From Pseudomonadota bacterium (GTDB taxonomy: Bacteria; Pseudomonadota; Gammaproteobacteria; Burkholderiales; Thiobacillaceae), in assembly GCA_021820845.1 (NCBI GenBank), contig JAKADC010000005.1, positions 1 to 64,000 on the forward strand: 64,000 nucleotides of DNA. Reading direction: 5' to 3'. A program made the translations under genes and the position numbers. Shown piece after piece: positions 48,488 to 58,649 of the stretch. How positions within the stretch are numbered: position 1 is the first letter of the stretch; each line of letters begins with the position of its first letter. Under the pieces are notes generated by a model. It made no database searches. It had not been told where the DNA came from and saw only the letters and a list, made by a program, of their open reading frames with translations.

Positions 48488-49452
48488 TGACGTTCTCCAA
48501 TAATCCTGACTTCGCGGATCAGCCGCACATTGGTGCGCGCTTCCACGGTGTCCTCGACGTGCTCGATCAGGCGCTCGATGTCGGTCGCCGTCGCGTTGTC
48601 CACGTTGACGATAAAGTTGGCATGCTTGGTCGAGACCTCCGCGCCGCCGATCCTGAATCCCTTGAGGCCGCACGCCTCGATCAGGCGCGCGGCGTGATCG
48701 CCGGGCGGATTGCGGAATACCGACCCGGCGTTGGGCAGATTCAGCGGCTGCGACGCGATGCGCTTTTTCAGGAGTTCGCGGATCATGGCCCGCGATTCCG
48801 CGCCGTCGCCGCGGGCCAGCCGGAACCAGCCGCCGATGAACCATTCCTGCTGCGCCTGCTTCAGCGCGACGTGGCGGTAGCCGGTCACGTATTCGTCGGG
48901 CAGCCGTTCGTTCAGCTGCCCCTCGCGGTCCAGCGTCTGCACCTGAACCAGCTTGTCCCAGGTTTCGCTGCCGTAGCAGCCGGCGTTCATCGCGATGGCG
49001 CCGCCGACGGTGCCGGGGATGCCCGCCCAGAATTCGCCGCCGACGAGATCGTGGTTGGCGGCGAAACGCGCCAGCTTGGGCGAGGCGACGCCCGCCTGGG
49101 CGTACACCAGCGCGGTGTCCGGCGGCGCGGGCGGCAGGCCGTGCGCGCGGCTTTCGATGGCGAGCGTGTCGAGGACGCCGTGCAGCAGGATCACGACGCC
49201 GGCGATGCCGCCGTCGCGCACGAGAAGGTTGCTTCCCAGGCCCACCATGTGGATGCTTTCGCGCGCCGGTACCGAACGCACGAGCCAGGTCAGGTCCTCG
49301 AGATCGGCGGGGATGTACACGCGCTGCGCGATGCCGCCCGCACGCCACGAGACGTGCTTCTTCATCGGCTCGTTGTGGAGGAAACGGCCGCGCAGCACGG
49401 GCGCGCCGGCTCCGGCGACGTCGACTTCGCTCATGCGATAGTCATGGCGCAT
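48484..49452 (-). CDS. murB: UDP-N-acetylenolpyruvoylglucosamine reductase
   Basis: FAD-dependent enzyme reducing UDP-GlcNAc-enolpyruvate to UDP-MurNAc. It has 322 residues. The FAD-binding part includes [19 protein letters not shown] near 72-90 and [20 protein letters not shown] near 141-160. The catalytic serine region is [10 protein letters not shown]. The ATG at 49452 has GGAGG 7 nt upstream and overlaps the murC end by 11 nt; an ATG six codons later is a second possibility. In this cluster murB follows murC and precedes ddl. Confidence 0.96.
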   Translation of the reverse strand: MRHDYRMSEVDVAGAGAPVLRGRFLHNEPMKKHVSWRAGGIAQRVYIPADLEDLTWLVRSVPARESIHMVGLGSNLLVRDGGIAGVVILLHGVLDTLAIESRAHGLPPAPPDTALVYAQAGVASPKLARFAANHDLVGGEFWAGIPGTVGGAIAMNAGCYGSETWDKLVQVQTLDREGQLNERLPDEYVTGYRHVALKQAQQEWFIGGWFRLARGDGAESRAMIRELLKKRIASQPLNLPNAGSVFRNPPGDHAARLIEACGLKGFRIGGAEVSTKHANFIVNVDNATATDIERLIEHVEDTVEARTNVRLIREVRIIGERQ

Positions 49453-50872
49453 CGCCTGTCCTCCCGGGAGACGCCGGCAGGGCTGCCGGTTCGAGCGCGG
49501 CGAGTGCCGGCGCCACCTGGCCGATGCTGCCGGCGCCCATCACCAGCACCACGTCGCCGCCCTGCACGAGTTCGCGCACCGCATCCGGCACGTCGGCGAC
49601 GTTTTCCACGAACACCGGTTCGACCTTGCCGGCCACGCGCACCGCGCGCGCCAGCGCACGGCCGTCCGCCGCCACGATCGGTGCCTCGCCGGCCGGATAC
49701 ACCTCGGTCAGCACCAGCGCATCGGTCTCCGACAGCACCTTCACGAAATCCTCGAAGCAGTCGCGCGTGCGCGTGAAGCGGTGCGGCTGGAAAACCAGCA
49801 CCAGCCGGCGCCCGGGGAAGGCGCCGCGCGCGGCGGCGAGCGTCGCGGCCATTTCCACCGGATGATGGCCGTAATCGTCGACGAGCGAATATTGCCCGCC
49901 ATTCTTCGCCGGCAGTTCGCCGTGGCGCTGGAACCGGCGACCCACGCCGTGGAAGTCGGCAAGCGCCTTGACGATCGCGGCATCGTCGGCGCCGACCTCG
50001 CTCGCCACGGCGATCGCCGCCAGCGCATTGAGGACGTTGTGCATGCCGGGCTGGTTGAGCATCACGTCGAGATCCGCCATGCCCTCGCGCTTGACGGTGA
50101 AACGCATCTGGCCGCGCTCGAAATGCGGATCGACCGCGCGCACCTGCGCCGCCTCGTCGAATCCGTAGGTCGTGATCGGCTTGGTGATGCGCGGCTGGAT
50201 CTCGCGCACGTGCGGATCGTCGATGCAGAGCACTGCCATGCCGTAGAAGGGCAGGCGCTGGCAAAAGTCGACGAAGGCCGTTTTCAGGCGTTCGAAATCA
50301 TGGCCGTAAGTGTCCATGTGATCGGCGTCGATGTTGGTGACGATGGCGATCACGGGCGTGAGGTACAGGAAGGAGGCGTCGGACTCGTCGGCTTCGGCGA
50401 CCAGGAAGTCGCCCTTGCCGAGGCGGGCATTGGTGCCGGCCGCGGTGAGCTTGCCGCCGATGACATAGGTCGGATCCATGCCCGCCTCGCCGAGGATGCT
50501 GGCGACCAGGCTCGTGGTGGTGGTCTTGCCGTGGGTGCCGGCGATCGCGATGCCGCGCTGCAGCCGCATGAGCTCCGCCAGCATCAGCGCGCGGGGGACG
50601 ATGGGGATTTTTTTCTCGCGCGCGGCGACGACCTCGGGGTTCGATTCCTGCACCGCGGTCGACGTGACCACCGCGTCGGCGCCGGCGATGTTCTCCGCCG
50701 CGTGGCCGCGGTGAATCTGTGCGCCAAGGCCCGCCAGCCGCTGCGTCACGGGATTGTCGGCCAGGTCCGATCCCGACACCCGGTAGCCGAGGTTCAGCAG
50801 CACCTCGGCGATGCCGCTCATGCCGACCCCGCCGATGCCGATGAAGTGAATGTGTTTGACGGCGTGTTTCAT
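49442..50872 (-). CDS. murC: UDP-N-acetylmuramate-L-alanine ligase
   Basis: ATP-dependent ligase adding L-Ala to UDP-MurNAc. It has 476 residues. The UDP-binding motif [17 protein letters not shown] is at the N-terminus, the P-loop is [16 protein letters not shown] near 111, and the central and C-terminal Mur ligase domains include [17 protein letters not shown] and [13 protein letters not shown]. The ATG at 50872 overlaps the murG stop by 4 nt. Confidence 0.97.
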   Translation of the reverse strand: MKHAVKHIHFIGIGGVGMSGIAEVLLNLGYRVSGSDLADNPVTQRLAGLGAQIHRGHAAENIAGADAVVTSTAVQESNPEVVAAREKKIPIVPRALMLAELMRLQRGIAIAGTHGKTTTTSLVASILGEAGMDPTYVIGGKLTAAGTNARLGKGDFLVAEADESDASFLYLTPVIAIVTNIDADHMDTYGHDFERLKTAFVDFCQRLPFYGMAVLCIDDPHVREIQPRITKPITTYGFDEAAQVRAVDPHFERGQMRFTVKREGMADLDVMLNQPGMHNVLNALAAIAVASEVGADDAAIVKALADFHGVGRRFQRHGELPAKNGGQYSLVDDYGHHPVEMAATLAAARGAFPGRRLVLVFQPHRFTRTRDCFEDFVKVLSETDALVLTEVYPAGEAPIVAADGRALARAVRVAGKVEPVFVENVADVPDAVRELVQGGDVVLVMGAGSIGQVAPALAALEPAALPASPGRTGDAP

Positions 50873-51969
50873 CTTGCAAGTGCCTCGCAAATATCGGCGA
50901 CGCGGTTCGCGGCATCGGGCCTGGCCAGGGCGCGCGCCTTGTCCGCCATCGCGGCCAGGGTGGGGCGGTCGAGGCCGTCGATCAGGGCTGCGAGCGTTTC
51001 CGCGGTGAGGTCCTTCTGCTGGATCAGCCACGCCGCGCCCGCCTCGGCGAGAAACTCGGCATTGCCCGTCTGGTGGTCGTCCACCGCGAACGGGAAGGGC
51101 ACCAGCACCGCGGGCACCCCGGCGCAGGCGAGTTCGGCGACCGTCATCGCGCCCGCGCGGCAGATGGCGAAGTCGCAGTCGCGGTACGCGGCCGCCATGT
51201 CCTCGATGTAGTCGCGCACCTCGGCGTCGACGCCGGCGGCGGCGTAATTCGCGCGCAGCGTGTCGAGGTGCTGGCGTCCCGACTGGTGGACCACCCGCGG
51301 GCGCCGGTCGGCGGGCAGCGCGGCGAGCGCCTGCGGGATACACTCGTTCAATGCCTGCGCACCGAGGCTGCCGCCGACCACCAGCAGGCGCAGCGGTCCG
51401 TCGCGCACGACGCGCCCGCCTGCGGTCATCGCCGCGATGCCCGCCCGCACCGGATTGCCCACCCATTCGGCCGCCACCTTGCGGCACGGGATCGGCTTGT
51501 CGTGCGCGTGGGTGAACACCTTGGGAAACGCCGTCAGCACGCGGTCGGCCAGGCAGGCCAGCACACGATTGGTGAGGCCGCCGACCGAATTCTGCTCATG
51601 GATCACGAGCGGCCGATTGAGCAGGCTCGCCATCATGCCGCCCGGAAAGGCGGTGTAGCCGCCCATGCCCAGCACCACGTCCGGCCGGCGCTTGAGAATG
51701 GCGACGAGGCTCTGCCAGAACGCGACGAGCAAGGTGGCCGGCAACAGCAGCTTCTTCAGCAGGCCCTTGCCGCGCACGCCGCCCACGCTCACCCACACCA
51801 TGTCGATCCCGGCCGCGGGCACCACGCGCGCCTCGAGCCCCATGCGCGTGCCCAGCCAGAACACATCCCAGCCGCGCGCGCGCAAGGCATCGGCCACCGC
51901 GAGCGCGGGATAGACATGACCGCCGGTGCCGCCGGCCATCACCATGAGGGTGCGGTTGGCGATGGCCAT
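50869..51969 (-). CDS. murG: Lipid II synthase (UDP-GlcNAc transferase) MurG
   Basis: Glycosyltransferase family 28 enzyme that turns lipid I into lipid II at the inner face of the membrane. It has 366 residues. N-terminal loop [34 protein letters not shown] near 97, [13 protein letters not shown] near 120 and the C-terminal [32 protein letters not shown] near 270-300 are diagnostic. The start overlaps the ftsW stop by 1 nt (TGATG). Confidence 0.97.
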   Translation of the reverse strand: MAIANRTLMVMAGGTGGHVYPALAVADALRARGWDVFWLGTRMGLEARVVPAAGIDMVWVSVGGVRGKGLLKKLLLPATLLVAFWQSLVAILKRRPDVVLGMGGYTAFPGGMMASLLNRPLVIHEQNSVGGLTNRVLACLADRVLTAFPKVFTHAHDKPIPCRKVAAEWVGNPVRAGIAAMTAGGRVVRDGPLRLLVVGGSLGAQALNECIPQALAALPADRRPRVVHQSGRQHLDTLRANYAAAGVDAEVRDYIEDMAAAYRDCDFAICRAGAMTVAELACAGVPAVLVPFPFAVDDHQTGNAEFLAEAGAAWLIQQKDLTAETLAALIDGLDRPTLAAMADKARALARPDAANRVADICEALAR

Positions 51970-53126
51970 CAGAACGTCTTCCCCCGCATCATCTGGCGGT
52001 GTTCCCAGTCGATGCGCAGCAGCAGGGCGATCGCCAGGCAGTTGGCGATGATGCCGCTGCCGCCGAACGAGAGGAACGGCAAGGTGAGCCCCTTGGTCGG
52101 CAGCAGGCCGACGTTCACGCCCATGTTGATGAGCGCCTGCACGCCGATCCAGATGCCGATGCCCTGCGCCACGAGCGCGCAGAAATTCCGCTCGAGCTGC
52201 GCGGCGCGGTGTCCGATCAGGAAAGCCTTGACGATCAGCCAGCCGAACAGGGCGATCACGACGAGCACGCCGACGAAACCGAATTCCTCGGCAATCACGG
52301 CCATCAGGAAGTCGGTGTGCGCCTCGGGCAGGTAGAACAGCTTCTCGATGCTGCCGCCGAGTCCGACGCCGAGCCATTCGCCGCGGCCGAAGGCGATCAG
52401 CGCATGCGACAACTGGTAGCCCTTGCCGTACGGGTCGGCGAACGGGTCCATGAAGCCGAGGACGCGCTGCAGGCGGTAGGGCGAGGTCAGGATCAGCACG
52501 GCGAAGCCGATCAGCAGCACGACCACGAGTCCCGCGAACACTCTCCAGTTGAGGCCGCCGACGAACAGAATCCCCATGGCGATCGAAATGATGACGACGA
52601 AGGCGCCGAAGTCCGGCTCGCGGAGCAGCAGCGCGCCGGCGAGCATCATCACCGCCGCCATCGGCAGGAATCCTTTCTTGAAATCGTGCATGAAGGCCGC
52701 CTTGCGCGTCGTGTAGTCGGCGGCGTACAGCACGGCGAGCACCTTCATCAGCTCCGACGGCTGCAGGTTGGCGAAGCCGAGCGGAATCCAGCGGCGGCTG
52801 CCGTTGACCTCGCGGCCGATATGGGGAACCAGCACGGCCGCCAGCAACACCAGCCCGACGAGAAAAAGGTACGGCGCGGCCTGCTGCCATACCCGCATCG
52901 GAACCCGGAACGCCGCCATCGCCCCCGCGACGCCGAGGCCAATGAAGATCGCCTGCCGGATCAGGTAGTACTCGCCGTTGTGGTGCGTATAGCGGGCGGC
53001 CTCGGCGATCGCGATCGACGCGGAATAGACCATCACCAGGCCGATCGCCAGCAGGCCCATGGCGAGCCACAGCAGGCCGAAATCGAGCTCGGCGGTCGGC
53101 TTGGGCGCGCGCGCGGTGTAGAGCAT
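51969..53126 (-). CDS. ftsW: Septal peptidoglycan polymerase FtsW
   Basis: SEDS-family membrane glycosyltransferase working with FtsI at the septum. It has 385 residues and about ten membrane helices. Conserved strings are [12 protein letters not shown] near residue 32, [21 protein letters not shown] near 115, [20 protein letters not shown] near 275 and the final [24 protein letters not shown]. It begins 2 nt after the murD stop, and its own stop overlaps the murG start. Confidence 0.96.
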   Translation of the reverse strand: MLYTARAPKPTAELDFGLLWLAMGLLAIGLVMVYSASIAIAEAARYTHHNGEYYLIRQAIFIGLGVAGAMAAFRVPMRVWQQAAPYLFLVGLVLLAAVLVPHIGREVNGSRRWIPLGFANLQPSELMKVLAVLYAADYTTRKAAFMHDFKKGFLPMAAVMMLAGALLLREPDFGAFVVIISIAMGILFVGGLNWRVFAGLVVVLLIGFAVLILTSPYRLQRVLGFMDPFADPYGKGYQLSHALIAFGRGEWLGVGLGGSIEKLFYLPEAHTDFLMAVIAEEFGFVGVLVVIALFGWLIVKAFLIGHRAAQLERNFCALVAQGIGIWIGVQALINMGVNVGLLPTKGLTLPFLSFGGSGIIANCLAIALLLRIDWEHRQMMRGKTF

Positions 53127-53128
53127 CG

Positions 53129-54553
53129 TCAGGTCCCCTCCGGCGCACGCGGCGCAGCGGCACGCGCTTCGAGGTGACGCACGGCCTCGACGAAGACTTC
53201 GGCCCGATGCGCATAGTTGCGGAACATGTCAAAGCTCGCGCAGGCGGGCGACAGCAGCACGGCGTCGCCGGGGCGGGCAAGGCGCCGGGCCAGCGCGACA
53301 GCGTCCGGCAGGGTGGCCGCCGGATGGACATCGACCCCGCTGCCCGCGATCGCGGTGCCGATGAGCGGCGCGTCGCGGCCGATCAGCACGACGGCGCGGG
53401 CGTTCGCGCGCACCGCTGCCTCGAGGGGGCCGAAATCCTGGCCCTTGCCGTCGCCGCCGAGGATCACCACCGCCTTGCGCTCTCCGAGGCCGTAGAGCGC
53501 CGCTTCGGTGGCGCCGACATTGGTGCCTTTCGAGTCGTCGTAGTAGGTCACGCCGTCGATGTCGGCGACTTTTTCCACCCGGTGCGGCAAGCCCTTGAAC
53601 TGCAGCAGGCCGCGCAGCAAGAGCTCCATCGGCAAGCTCAGCGCGCGGGTCAGCGCCAGCGCCGCGAGCGCGTTGGCGGCGTTGTGCAGGCCCGCGACCG
53701 GCAGCGCGGAGAGCGGCATGAGCGGATCGTCGCCGGCGCACAGCGCGTCCCCGCACACGCCGAAATCCTCGCTGGCCGGGCACGGATCGAGGCCGAAGCT
53801 GACGACGCGGCGGCCCGCCCGCGCCATGGCGAGGCTGCGCGCATCGTTCCGGTTCAGCACCTGCACGCCCTTGCCGCTGAAAATGCGCGCCTTGGCGGCG
53901 GCATACGCCGCCATGTCGGCATAGCGGTCCATGTGGTCTTCGGACAGGTTGAGCACAGTGGCGGCGTCGGCTTCGAGGCTGGACGTCGTTTCGAGCTGGA
54001 AGCTGGAGAGTTCGAGGACCCAGACCTGCGGCACCGGCGCATTGCCCTGTTCGATTTCATACAAGGCATCGAGCACCGGCAATCCGATGTTTCCGGCTAC
54101 GCAGGTCACGAGACCCGCCGCGCGGCACATGTCGCCGCACATCGCGGTGACGGTGCTCTTGCCGTTGCTCCCGGTGATCGCGATCACCCGCATCGGCTGT
54201 TCCTGCCGCACATTGCGCGCGCGGACGGCGCGGGCGAAGAGTTCGACGTCGCCCACCGCTTCGATGCCGGCCGCGATGGCGCCGGCGACGGCCGGTTCGG
54301 CGAGCGGCACGCCGGGGCTCACCACCAGCATGTCGGCCGCCCGCAAGCGCGCCTCGTCGAACGGCCCGGTCAAAAGGGGAACCTGCGGCAGCAATTCGGC
54401 GAGGCGGGACGCGTGCGGCGGTGCCGCGCGGCTGTCGGCCACGCTCACCTGCGCGCCGTGTGCCGCCAGCCAGCGCGCGCACGACAGCCCGGTGTCGCCG
54501 AGGCCGAGCACCAGGGCTTTCTTGCCGGAAAGATCGAGGCGGTCGTCGCTCAT
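53129..54553 (-). CDS. murD: UDP-N-acetylmuramoyl-L-alanine-D-glutamate ligase
   Basis: Adds D-Glu to UDP-MurNAc-L-Ala. It has 474 residues. The UDP-binding N-terminal domain has [18 protein letters not shown], the ATP site is [16 protein letters not shown] near 125, and the central and C-terminal motifs are [11 protein letters not shown] and [17 protein letters not shown] followed by [11 protein letters not shown]. The ATG at 54553 overlaps the mraY stop by 4 nt; the longer open frame upstream is a shadow of mraY. Confidence 0.97.
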   Translation of the reverse strand: MSDDRLDLSGKKALVLGLGDTGLSCARWLAAHGAQVSVADSRAAPPHASRLAELLPQVPLLTGPFDEARLRAADMLVVSPGVPLAEPAVAGAIAAGIEAVGDVELFARAVRARNVRQEQPMRVIAITGSNGKSTVTAMCGDMCRAAGLVTCVAGNIGLPVLDALYEIEQGNAPVPQVWVLELSSFQLETTSSLEADAATVLNLSEDHMDRYADMAAYAAAKARIFSGKGVQVLNRNDARSLAMARAGRRVVSFGLDPCPASEDFGVCGDALCAGDDPLMPLSALPVAGLHNAANALAALALTRALSLPMELLLRGLLQFKGLPHRVEKVADIDGVTYYDDSKGTNVGATEAALYGLGERKAVVILGGDGKGQDFGPLEAAVRANARAVVLIGRDAPLIGTAIAGSGVDVHPAATLPDAVALARRLARPGDAVLLSPACASFDMFRNYAHRAEVFVEAVRHLEARAAAPRAPEGT

Positions 54554-55635
54554 CTCAGTTTCAGGCTCGACAATCCGATCAGCACCAGCATCATGCTGAT
54601 GATCCAGAACCGCACCACGACCTGGGTTTCCTTCCAGCCCTTCAGCTCGTAGTGATGGTGGATCGGCGCCATGCGGAACACGCGCCGGCCGGTGAGCTTG
54701 AAGGACGCGACCTGGACCATGACCGACAGCGTCTCCACCACGAAGACGCCGCACATGATGAAGAGCACGATTTCCTGGCGCACGATGACCGCCACCACGC
54801 CGAGCGCGGCACCCAGCGCCAGCGCGCCGACGTCGCCCATGAACACCTCCGCGGGGTAGGCGTTGAACCAGAGGAAGGCGAGCCCGGCGCCGCCCATCGC
54901 GGAACAGAAGACCGCGAGCTCGCCCGAGCCGGGGACGTGCGGCAGGCCGAGGTATTTCGAGAACACCGCGTTGCCCGCGACGTAGGCGAAGATCGCGAGC
55001 GCGGACGCGACCATCACCGTGGGCATGATCGCCAGCCCGTCGAGGCCGTCGGTGAGGTTGACCGCGTTGCTCGAGCCGACGATGACGAAATAGGTCAGCG
55101 CGATGAATCCCGCGGCCGACATCGGAACGGTCGCGTGCTTGAGGAAGGGAATGATGAGTTCGGTGTGCGCGGGCAGGCTGGCGCTGTGCCAGAGGTAGGC
55201 CGCGACCGCGAGGCCGATCACCGATTGCCAGAAGTATTTCCAGCGCGACGGCAGGCCGCGCGAGTTCTTCTCGACCACCTTGCGCCAGTCGTCGACCCAT
55301 CCGATCACGCCGAAGCCGATGAGCGTGAGCAGCGCCACCCAGACATAGTCGTTGGACAGGTCCGCCCACAGCAGGGTGGTGACGGTGACCGACACCAGGA
55401 TCAGCGCGCCGCCCATCGTCGGCGTCCCCGCCTTGACCAGATGCGTCTGCGGGCCGTCGTTGCGCACCGACTGGCCGATTTTCAGCGCGGTGAGCTTGCG
55501 GATCACCGCCGGCCCGACGATGAAGGAGATCGTCAGCGCCGTCAGCGTCGCCAGCACCGCGCGCAGCGTGAGGTAACTGAATACGTGGAAAGCACGTACG
55601 TCCTCGCCCAGGTGTTCAAACAGCCAAAGCAGCAT
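54550..55635 (-). CDS. mraY: Phospho-N-acetylmuramoyl-pentapeptide transferase
   Basis: Integral membrane enzyme that makes lipid I from UDP-MurNAc-pentapeptide and undecaprenyl phosphate. It has 361 residues and about ten helices. Catalytic acidic motifs are [14 protein letters not shown] near 110, [14 protein letters not shown] near 190, [15 protein letters not shown] near 264, and the histidine cluster [15 protein letters not shown] near 322. The ATG at 55635 is 1 nt from the murF stop. Confidence 0.97.
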   Translation of the reverse strand: MLLWLFEHLGEDVRAFHVFSYLTLRAVLATLTALTISFIVGPAVIRKLTALKIGQSVRNDGPQTHLVKAGTPTMGGALILVSVTVTTLLWADLSNDYVWVALLTLIGFGVIGWVDDWRKVVEKNSRGLPSRWKYFWQSVIGLAVAAYLWHSASLPAHTELIIPFLKHATVPMSAAGFIALTYFVIVGSSNAVNLTDGLDGLAIMPTVMVASALAIFAYVAGNAVFSKYLGLPHVPGSGELAVFCSAMGGAGLAFLWFNAYPAEVFMGDVGALALGAALGVVAVIVRQEIVLFIMCGVFVVETLSVMVQVASFKLTGRRVFRMAPIHHHYELKGWKETQVVVRFWIISMMLVLIGLSSLKLR

Positions 55636-55636
55636 G

Positions 55637-57031
55637 TCAGGATTCCTCGTGCCCGGGCTGCGAGGCGGCCGGGTGTTCCACAAAGCTTTGCACCACGCGC
55701 TCCATCTGCATGAAGCGCGAGCCTTTCACCAGGACGGTGACGCCGGCCGCCAGCTCGTTCTCGAGCTCGGCGAGCAGTTCCTGGATGCGCTCGAAATGCA
55801 TCGCGCCCGCGCCGAAGGCGACGACGGTTTCCTTCGTCAGATCGCCCAGCGCGAGCAGCCGGTCCACGCCGGCGGAGCGGGCCGCGTGCCCGATCTGCGC
55901 ATGCATCGCCTCCGCCTCGGCGCCCAGTTCGCCCATGTCGCCGAGAACCAGGATCTTGCGGCCGCCCTGTTGAGCCAGCACCGCGAGGGCCGCGGTGACC
56001 GAATCGGGATTGGCGTTGTAGGTGTCATCGATGAAGGTGCTGCCGTGCAGGGCCGGTTTTCTTTGCAGACGGCCCTTGACGCCGCCGAAGCCCGACAGGC
56101 CGACGACGATGCTGCGGTGGCTGACGTCGAGCGCGAACGCCGCGGCCGCGGCGGCAAGCGCGTTCATCGCGTTGTGCACGCCCGGTACCTGCAGGGCGAC
56201 ATCCAGCGTCGCGCCGGGCAGGGTGAGTGTGAGCGCCGAGCCGAAGGCGCGGGGCTCGCAGTGCCCGCGGACCGCCGCCGGCTGCGCGATCCCGAAGTCG
56301 ATCACGCAGCGCCGCGCGTTGGCCTCGCGCCAAAGGGACGCGTGCGGATCGTCGGCGTTGAATACCGCGATGCCGGCGTCCGCCAGGCCATTGAATATTT
56401 CGCCTTTGGCGCGGGCGATGTTTTCGATCGATCCGAGAAAGCCGATGTGCGCCGACAGCGCATTGTTGACGACCGCGACATCGGGGCGCGCGAGGCGCGT
56501 CAGATAGTCGATTTCGCCGGCGTGGTTCATGCCCATTTCCAGCACGGCGTATTGATGTGCCAGGCGCAGACGCAGCAGCATCAGCGGCAGGCCGATATCG
56601 TTGTTGAGGTTGCCTTCGGTGTGAAGCACGGCGGCATCGGAGCCGGCCTCGACCCGCAGGATCGCCGCCAGCATTTCCTTGACCGTGGTCTTGCCGTTGC
56701 TGCCGGTGATGCCGACGATCGGGATCGCAAAACGCCGGCGCCAGGCGGCGGCCAGATCCCCGAGCGCTAGGCGGGTATCGTCGACGCGGATCGCGGCCGC
56801 GATGCCGGCGGCCTGCGTCCGGTCGAGGACCGCGCCCGCGGCACCCTGCCGCAAGGCCTGTGCGGCGAAATTGCCGCCGTCGAATTTCGCGCCGCGCAAC
56901 GCGACGAAGAGATCGCCCGGACGGATCGCGCGGCTGTCGGTCGACACCCGCATCACGTCGGCGTCGGCGCCGGAAAAGGCGACGCCCAGCATGGCTGCCG
57001 CTTCGGAAAGGCGCATCATCGGCGCGTTCAT
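55637..57031 (-). CDS. murF: UDP-N-acetylmuramoyl-tripeptide-D-alanyl-D-alanine ligase
   Basis: Adds D-Ala-D-Ala to the UDP-MurNAc-tripeptide. It has 464 residues. Recognisable motifs are [25 protein letters not shown] near 30-54, the P-loop [17 protein letters not shown] near 105, [13 protein letters not shown] near 155 and [13 protein letters not shown] near 325. Of two nearby ATGs, the one at 57031 has GGAGG with 7-nt spacing and overlaps the stop of the short ORF upstream (ATGA); the one at 57037 sits directly on the ribosome site. Confidence 0.96.
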   Translation of the reverse strand: MNAPMMRLSEAAAMLGVAFSGADADVMRVSTDSRAIRPGDLFVALRGAKFDGGNFAAQALRQGAAGAVLDRTQAAGIAAAIRVDDTRLALGDLAAAWRRRFAIPIVGITGSNGKTTVKEMLAAILRVEAGSDAAVLHTEGNLNNDIGLPLMLLRLRLAHQYAVLEMGMNHAGEIDYLTRLARPDVAVVNNALSAHIGFLGSIENIARAKGEIFNGLADAGIAVFNADDPHASLWREANARRCVIDFGIAQPAAVRGHCEPRAFGSALTLTLPGATLDVALQVPGVHNAMNALAAAAAAFALDVSHRSIVVGLSGFGGVKGRLQRKPALHGSTFIDDTYNANPDSVTAALAVLAQQGGRKILVLGDMGELGAEAEAMHAQIGHAARSAGVDRLLALGDLTKETVVAFGAGAMHFERIQELLAELENELAAGVTVLVKGSRFMQMERVVQSFVEHPAASQPGHEES

Positions 57032-57129
57032 GCCCATCCCTCCATCACGTTCGATCCATGGCCCGCTTCAGCGCGTCGGCGCAGGGGGCCATTCGCGGTG
57101 CTCGCCGCTGCGCAGGCCCGGTCGCTCAT
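57028..57129 (-). CDS. Candidate 33-residue ORF bridging murE and murF
   Basis: An ATG at 57129 overlaps the murE stop (ATGA) with GGAGG 7 nt upstream, and the ORF's own TGA overlaps the murF ATG (ATGA). The ORF thus fills the 94-bp murE-murF gap exactly. The peptide begins MSDRACAAASTANG and ends MEGWA; there is no membrane segment or known motif. The two junctions are similar in sequence (18 of 20 positions around GGAGG to ATGA), as if the murE end had been partly duplicated. It may be a coupling ORF, a real small protein or a chance frame; only translation data can tell. Confidence 0.35.
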   Translation of the reverse strand: MSDRACAAASTANGPLRRRAEAGHGSNVMEGWA

Positions 57130-58649
57130 GCCCACGCCTCCAGCGCCTTCTTCGCAACCGCCACGTCGGAGAACGGCAGGCGCACGCCGGCCGTCTCCTG
57201 GTAGTCCTCGTGGCCCTTGCCGGCGATCAGGACGACGTCGCCCTGGCGTGCCCCGCCGATGGCCTCGAAAATCGCCCGCGCGCGCTCCGGCTCGACGTGA
57301 ACCCGCTCTTCCGGCTTGGCGCCGCCAATGCCGGCGACGATGTCGTCGATGATGTGGCGCGGATCTTCGTTGCGCGGATTGTCACTGGTGACCCAGACTT
57401 CGTCGGCGCCCTGCGCGGCGGCCTGGCCCATCAGCGGGCGCTTGCCCTTGTCGCGGTTGCCGCCGCAACCGAAGACGCAGATCAGGCGTCCGCCCACGAC
57501 GACCTCGCGCAGCGCGGCGAGCACCTTTTCCAGCGCGTCGGGCGTATGCGCGTAGTCGACCACCACGAGCGGGTGCGCGTCGCCGCCGAGCGTCTGCATC
57601 CGCCCTGGCGGCGGCGTGATGTGCGCGAGGGCCTGGCAGGCGTCTTCCAGCGACACGTCCGAGACCAGCAGCGTGGTGAGCACGGCAAGAACGTTGGCGG
57701 CGTTGAAGCGCCCGAGCAGCGGCGCATCGCACTCGGCCTGGCCCCAATCGGTGCGAAGCTGCAGATGCAGGCCGGCTTGCGACAGGCGCAGCGTTTCCGC
57801 CACCACTGCGCCGCGATGGAAGCCGTAGCCGGCGACGCGCGCCGGCAGCACCTCACGTTCGAGCCGCTGCCCGAACGCATCGTCGACGTTGAGCACCGCC
57901 CATTCCAGCTCCGGCCACCCGAACAGCCGGGCCTTCGCGTCGGCGTAGCTTTCCATGCTGCCGTGGTAGTCGAGATGGTCGCGCGACAGGTTGGTCAGCA
58001 CGGCCACGGAGAAGCGGGTGCCGTTCACGCGGTCCTGCACGAGACCGTGCGACGAGACTTCCATCGCGCATGCGGTCGCACCCTGCTGCCGGTAATGCGC
58101 AAGCCGCCGCTGCAACTCGATCGCGTCGGGCGTCGTGTTGAGCGCAGGCGTCAGCGCATCGCGCGTGTCGCCGACCGCGGGGAAGCCGTTGCCGACCGTG
58201 CCGATGATCGCCGTCTTGCGCCCGAGGCGGGAGAGGCTTTGCGCGACCCAGTGCGCCACCGAGGTCTTGCCGTTGGTGCCGGTGATCCCGATCATGTGCA
58301 GTGCGCGCGAAGGCTCGCCGTAGACGTGCGCGGCGATTTCGCCGACGCGGGCCTTGAGGCCGACAACGGCGGCATTGGGGATCGCAAGCGCCGGATCCCA
58401 CTGGAAGTGGTCGGCCTCCCACAGCACGCCGTCGACGCGCTGCGCCACGGCTTGCGCGATGAAGTCGCGCCCGTCGCGCGCCTCGCCCGGGTAGGCGGCG
58501 AACACCGTGCCCGGCACGGCCTTGCGGCTGTCGCTGACGAGTTCGCCCACGGCGATGCCGAGGCGCTCCAGAATGTGGGGTACCGATTCACGGGTGGCCC
58601 CCGTCGCAGCCGACCCCGGGAAGCGGGACGCGTCGGCCTTCGCCATCAT
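57126..58649 (-). CDS. murE: UDP-N-acetylmuramoyl-tripeptide synthetase (meso-DAP adding)
   Basis: Adds the third amino acid to UDP-MurNAc-L-Ala-D-Glu. It has 507 residues. N-terminal ELVSDSRKAVPGTVFAAYPG, P-loop IGITGTNGKTSVAHWVAQ near 124, EVSSHGLVQDRVNG near 195 and VVVDYAHTPDALEKVL near 360 are visible. The DNPR motif in VTSDNPRNEDPRHI near 421 is the signature for meso-diaminopimelate specificity. The ATG at 58649 overlaps the ftsI stop (ATGA). Confidence 0.97.
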   Translation of the reverse strand: MMAKADASRFPGSAATGATRESVPHILERLGIAVGELVSDSRKAVPGTVFAAYPGEARDGRDFIAQAVAQRVDGVLWEADHFQWDPALAIPNAAVVGLKARVGEIAAHVYGEPSRALHMIGITGTNGKTSVAHWVAQSLSRLGRKTAIIGTVGNGFPAVGDTRDALTPALNTTPDAIELQRRLAHYRQQGATACAMEVSSHGLVQDRVNGTRFSVAVLTNLSRDHLDYHGSMESYADAKARLFGWPELEWAVLNVDDAFGQRLEREVLPARVAGYGFHRGAVVAETLRLSQAGLHLQLRTDWGQAECDAPLLGRFNAANVLAVLTTLLVSDVSLEDACQALAHITPPPGRMQTLGGDAHPLVVVDYAHTPDALEKVLAALREVVVGGRLICVFGCGGNRDKGKRPLMGQAAAQGADEVWVTSDNPRNEDPRHIIDDIVAGIGGAKPEERVHVEPERARAIFEAIGGARQGDVVLIAGKGHEDYQETAGVRLPFSDVAVAKKALEAWA

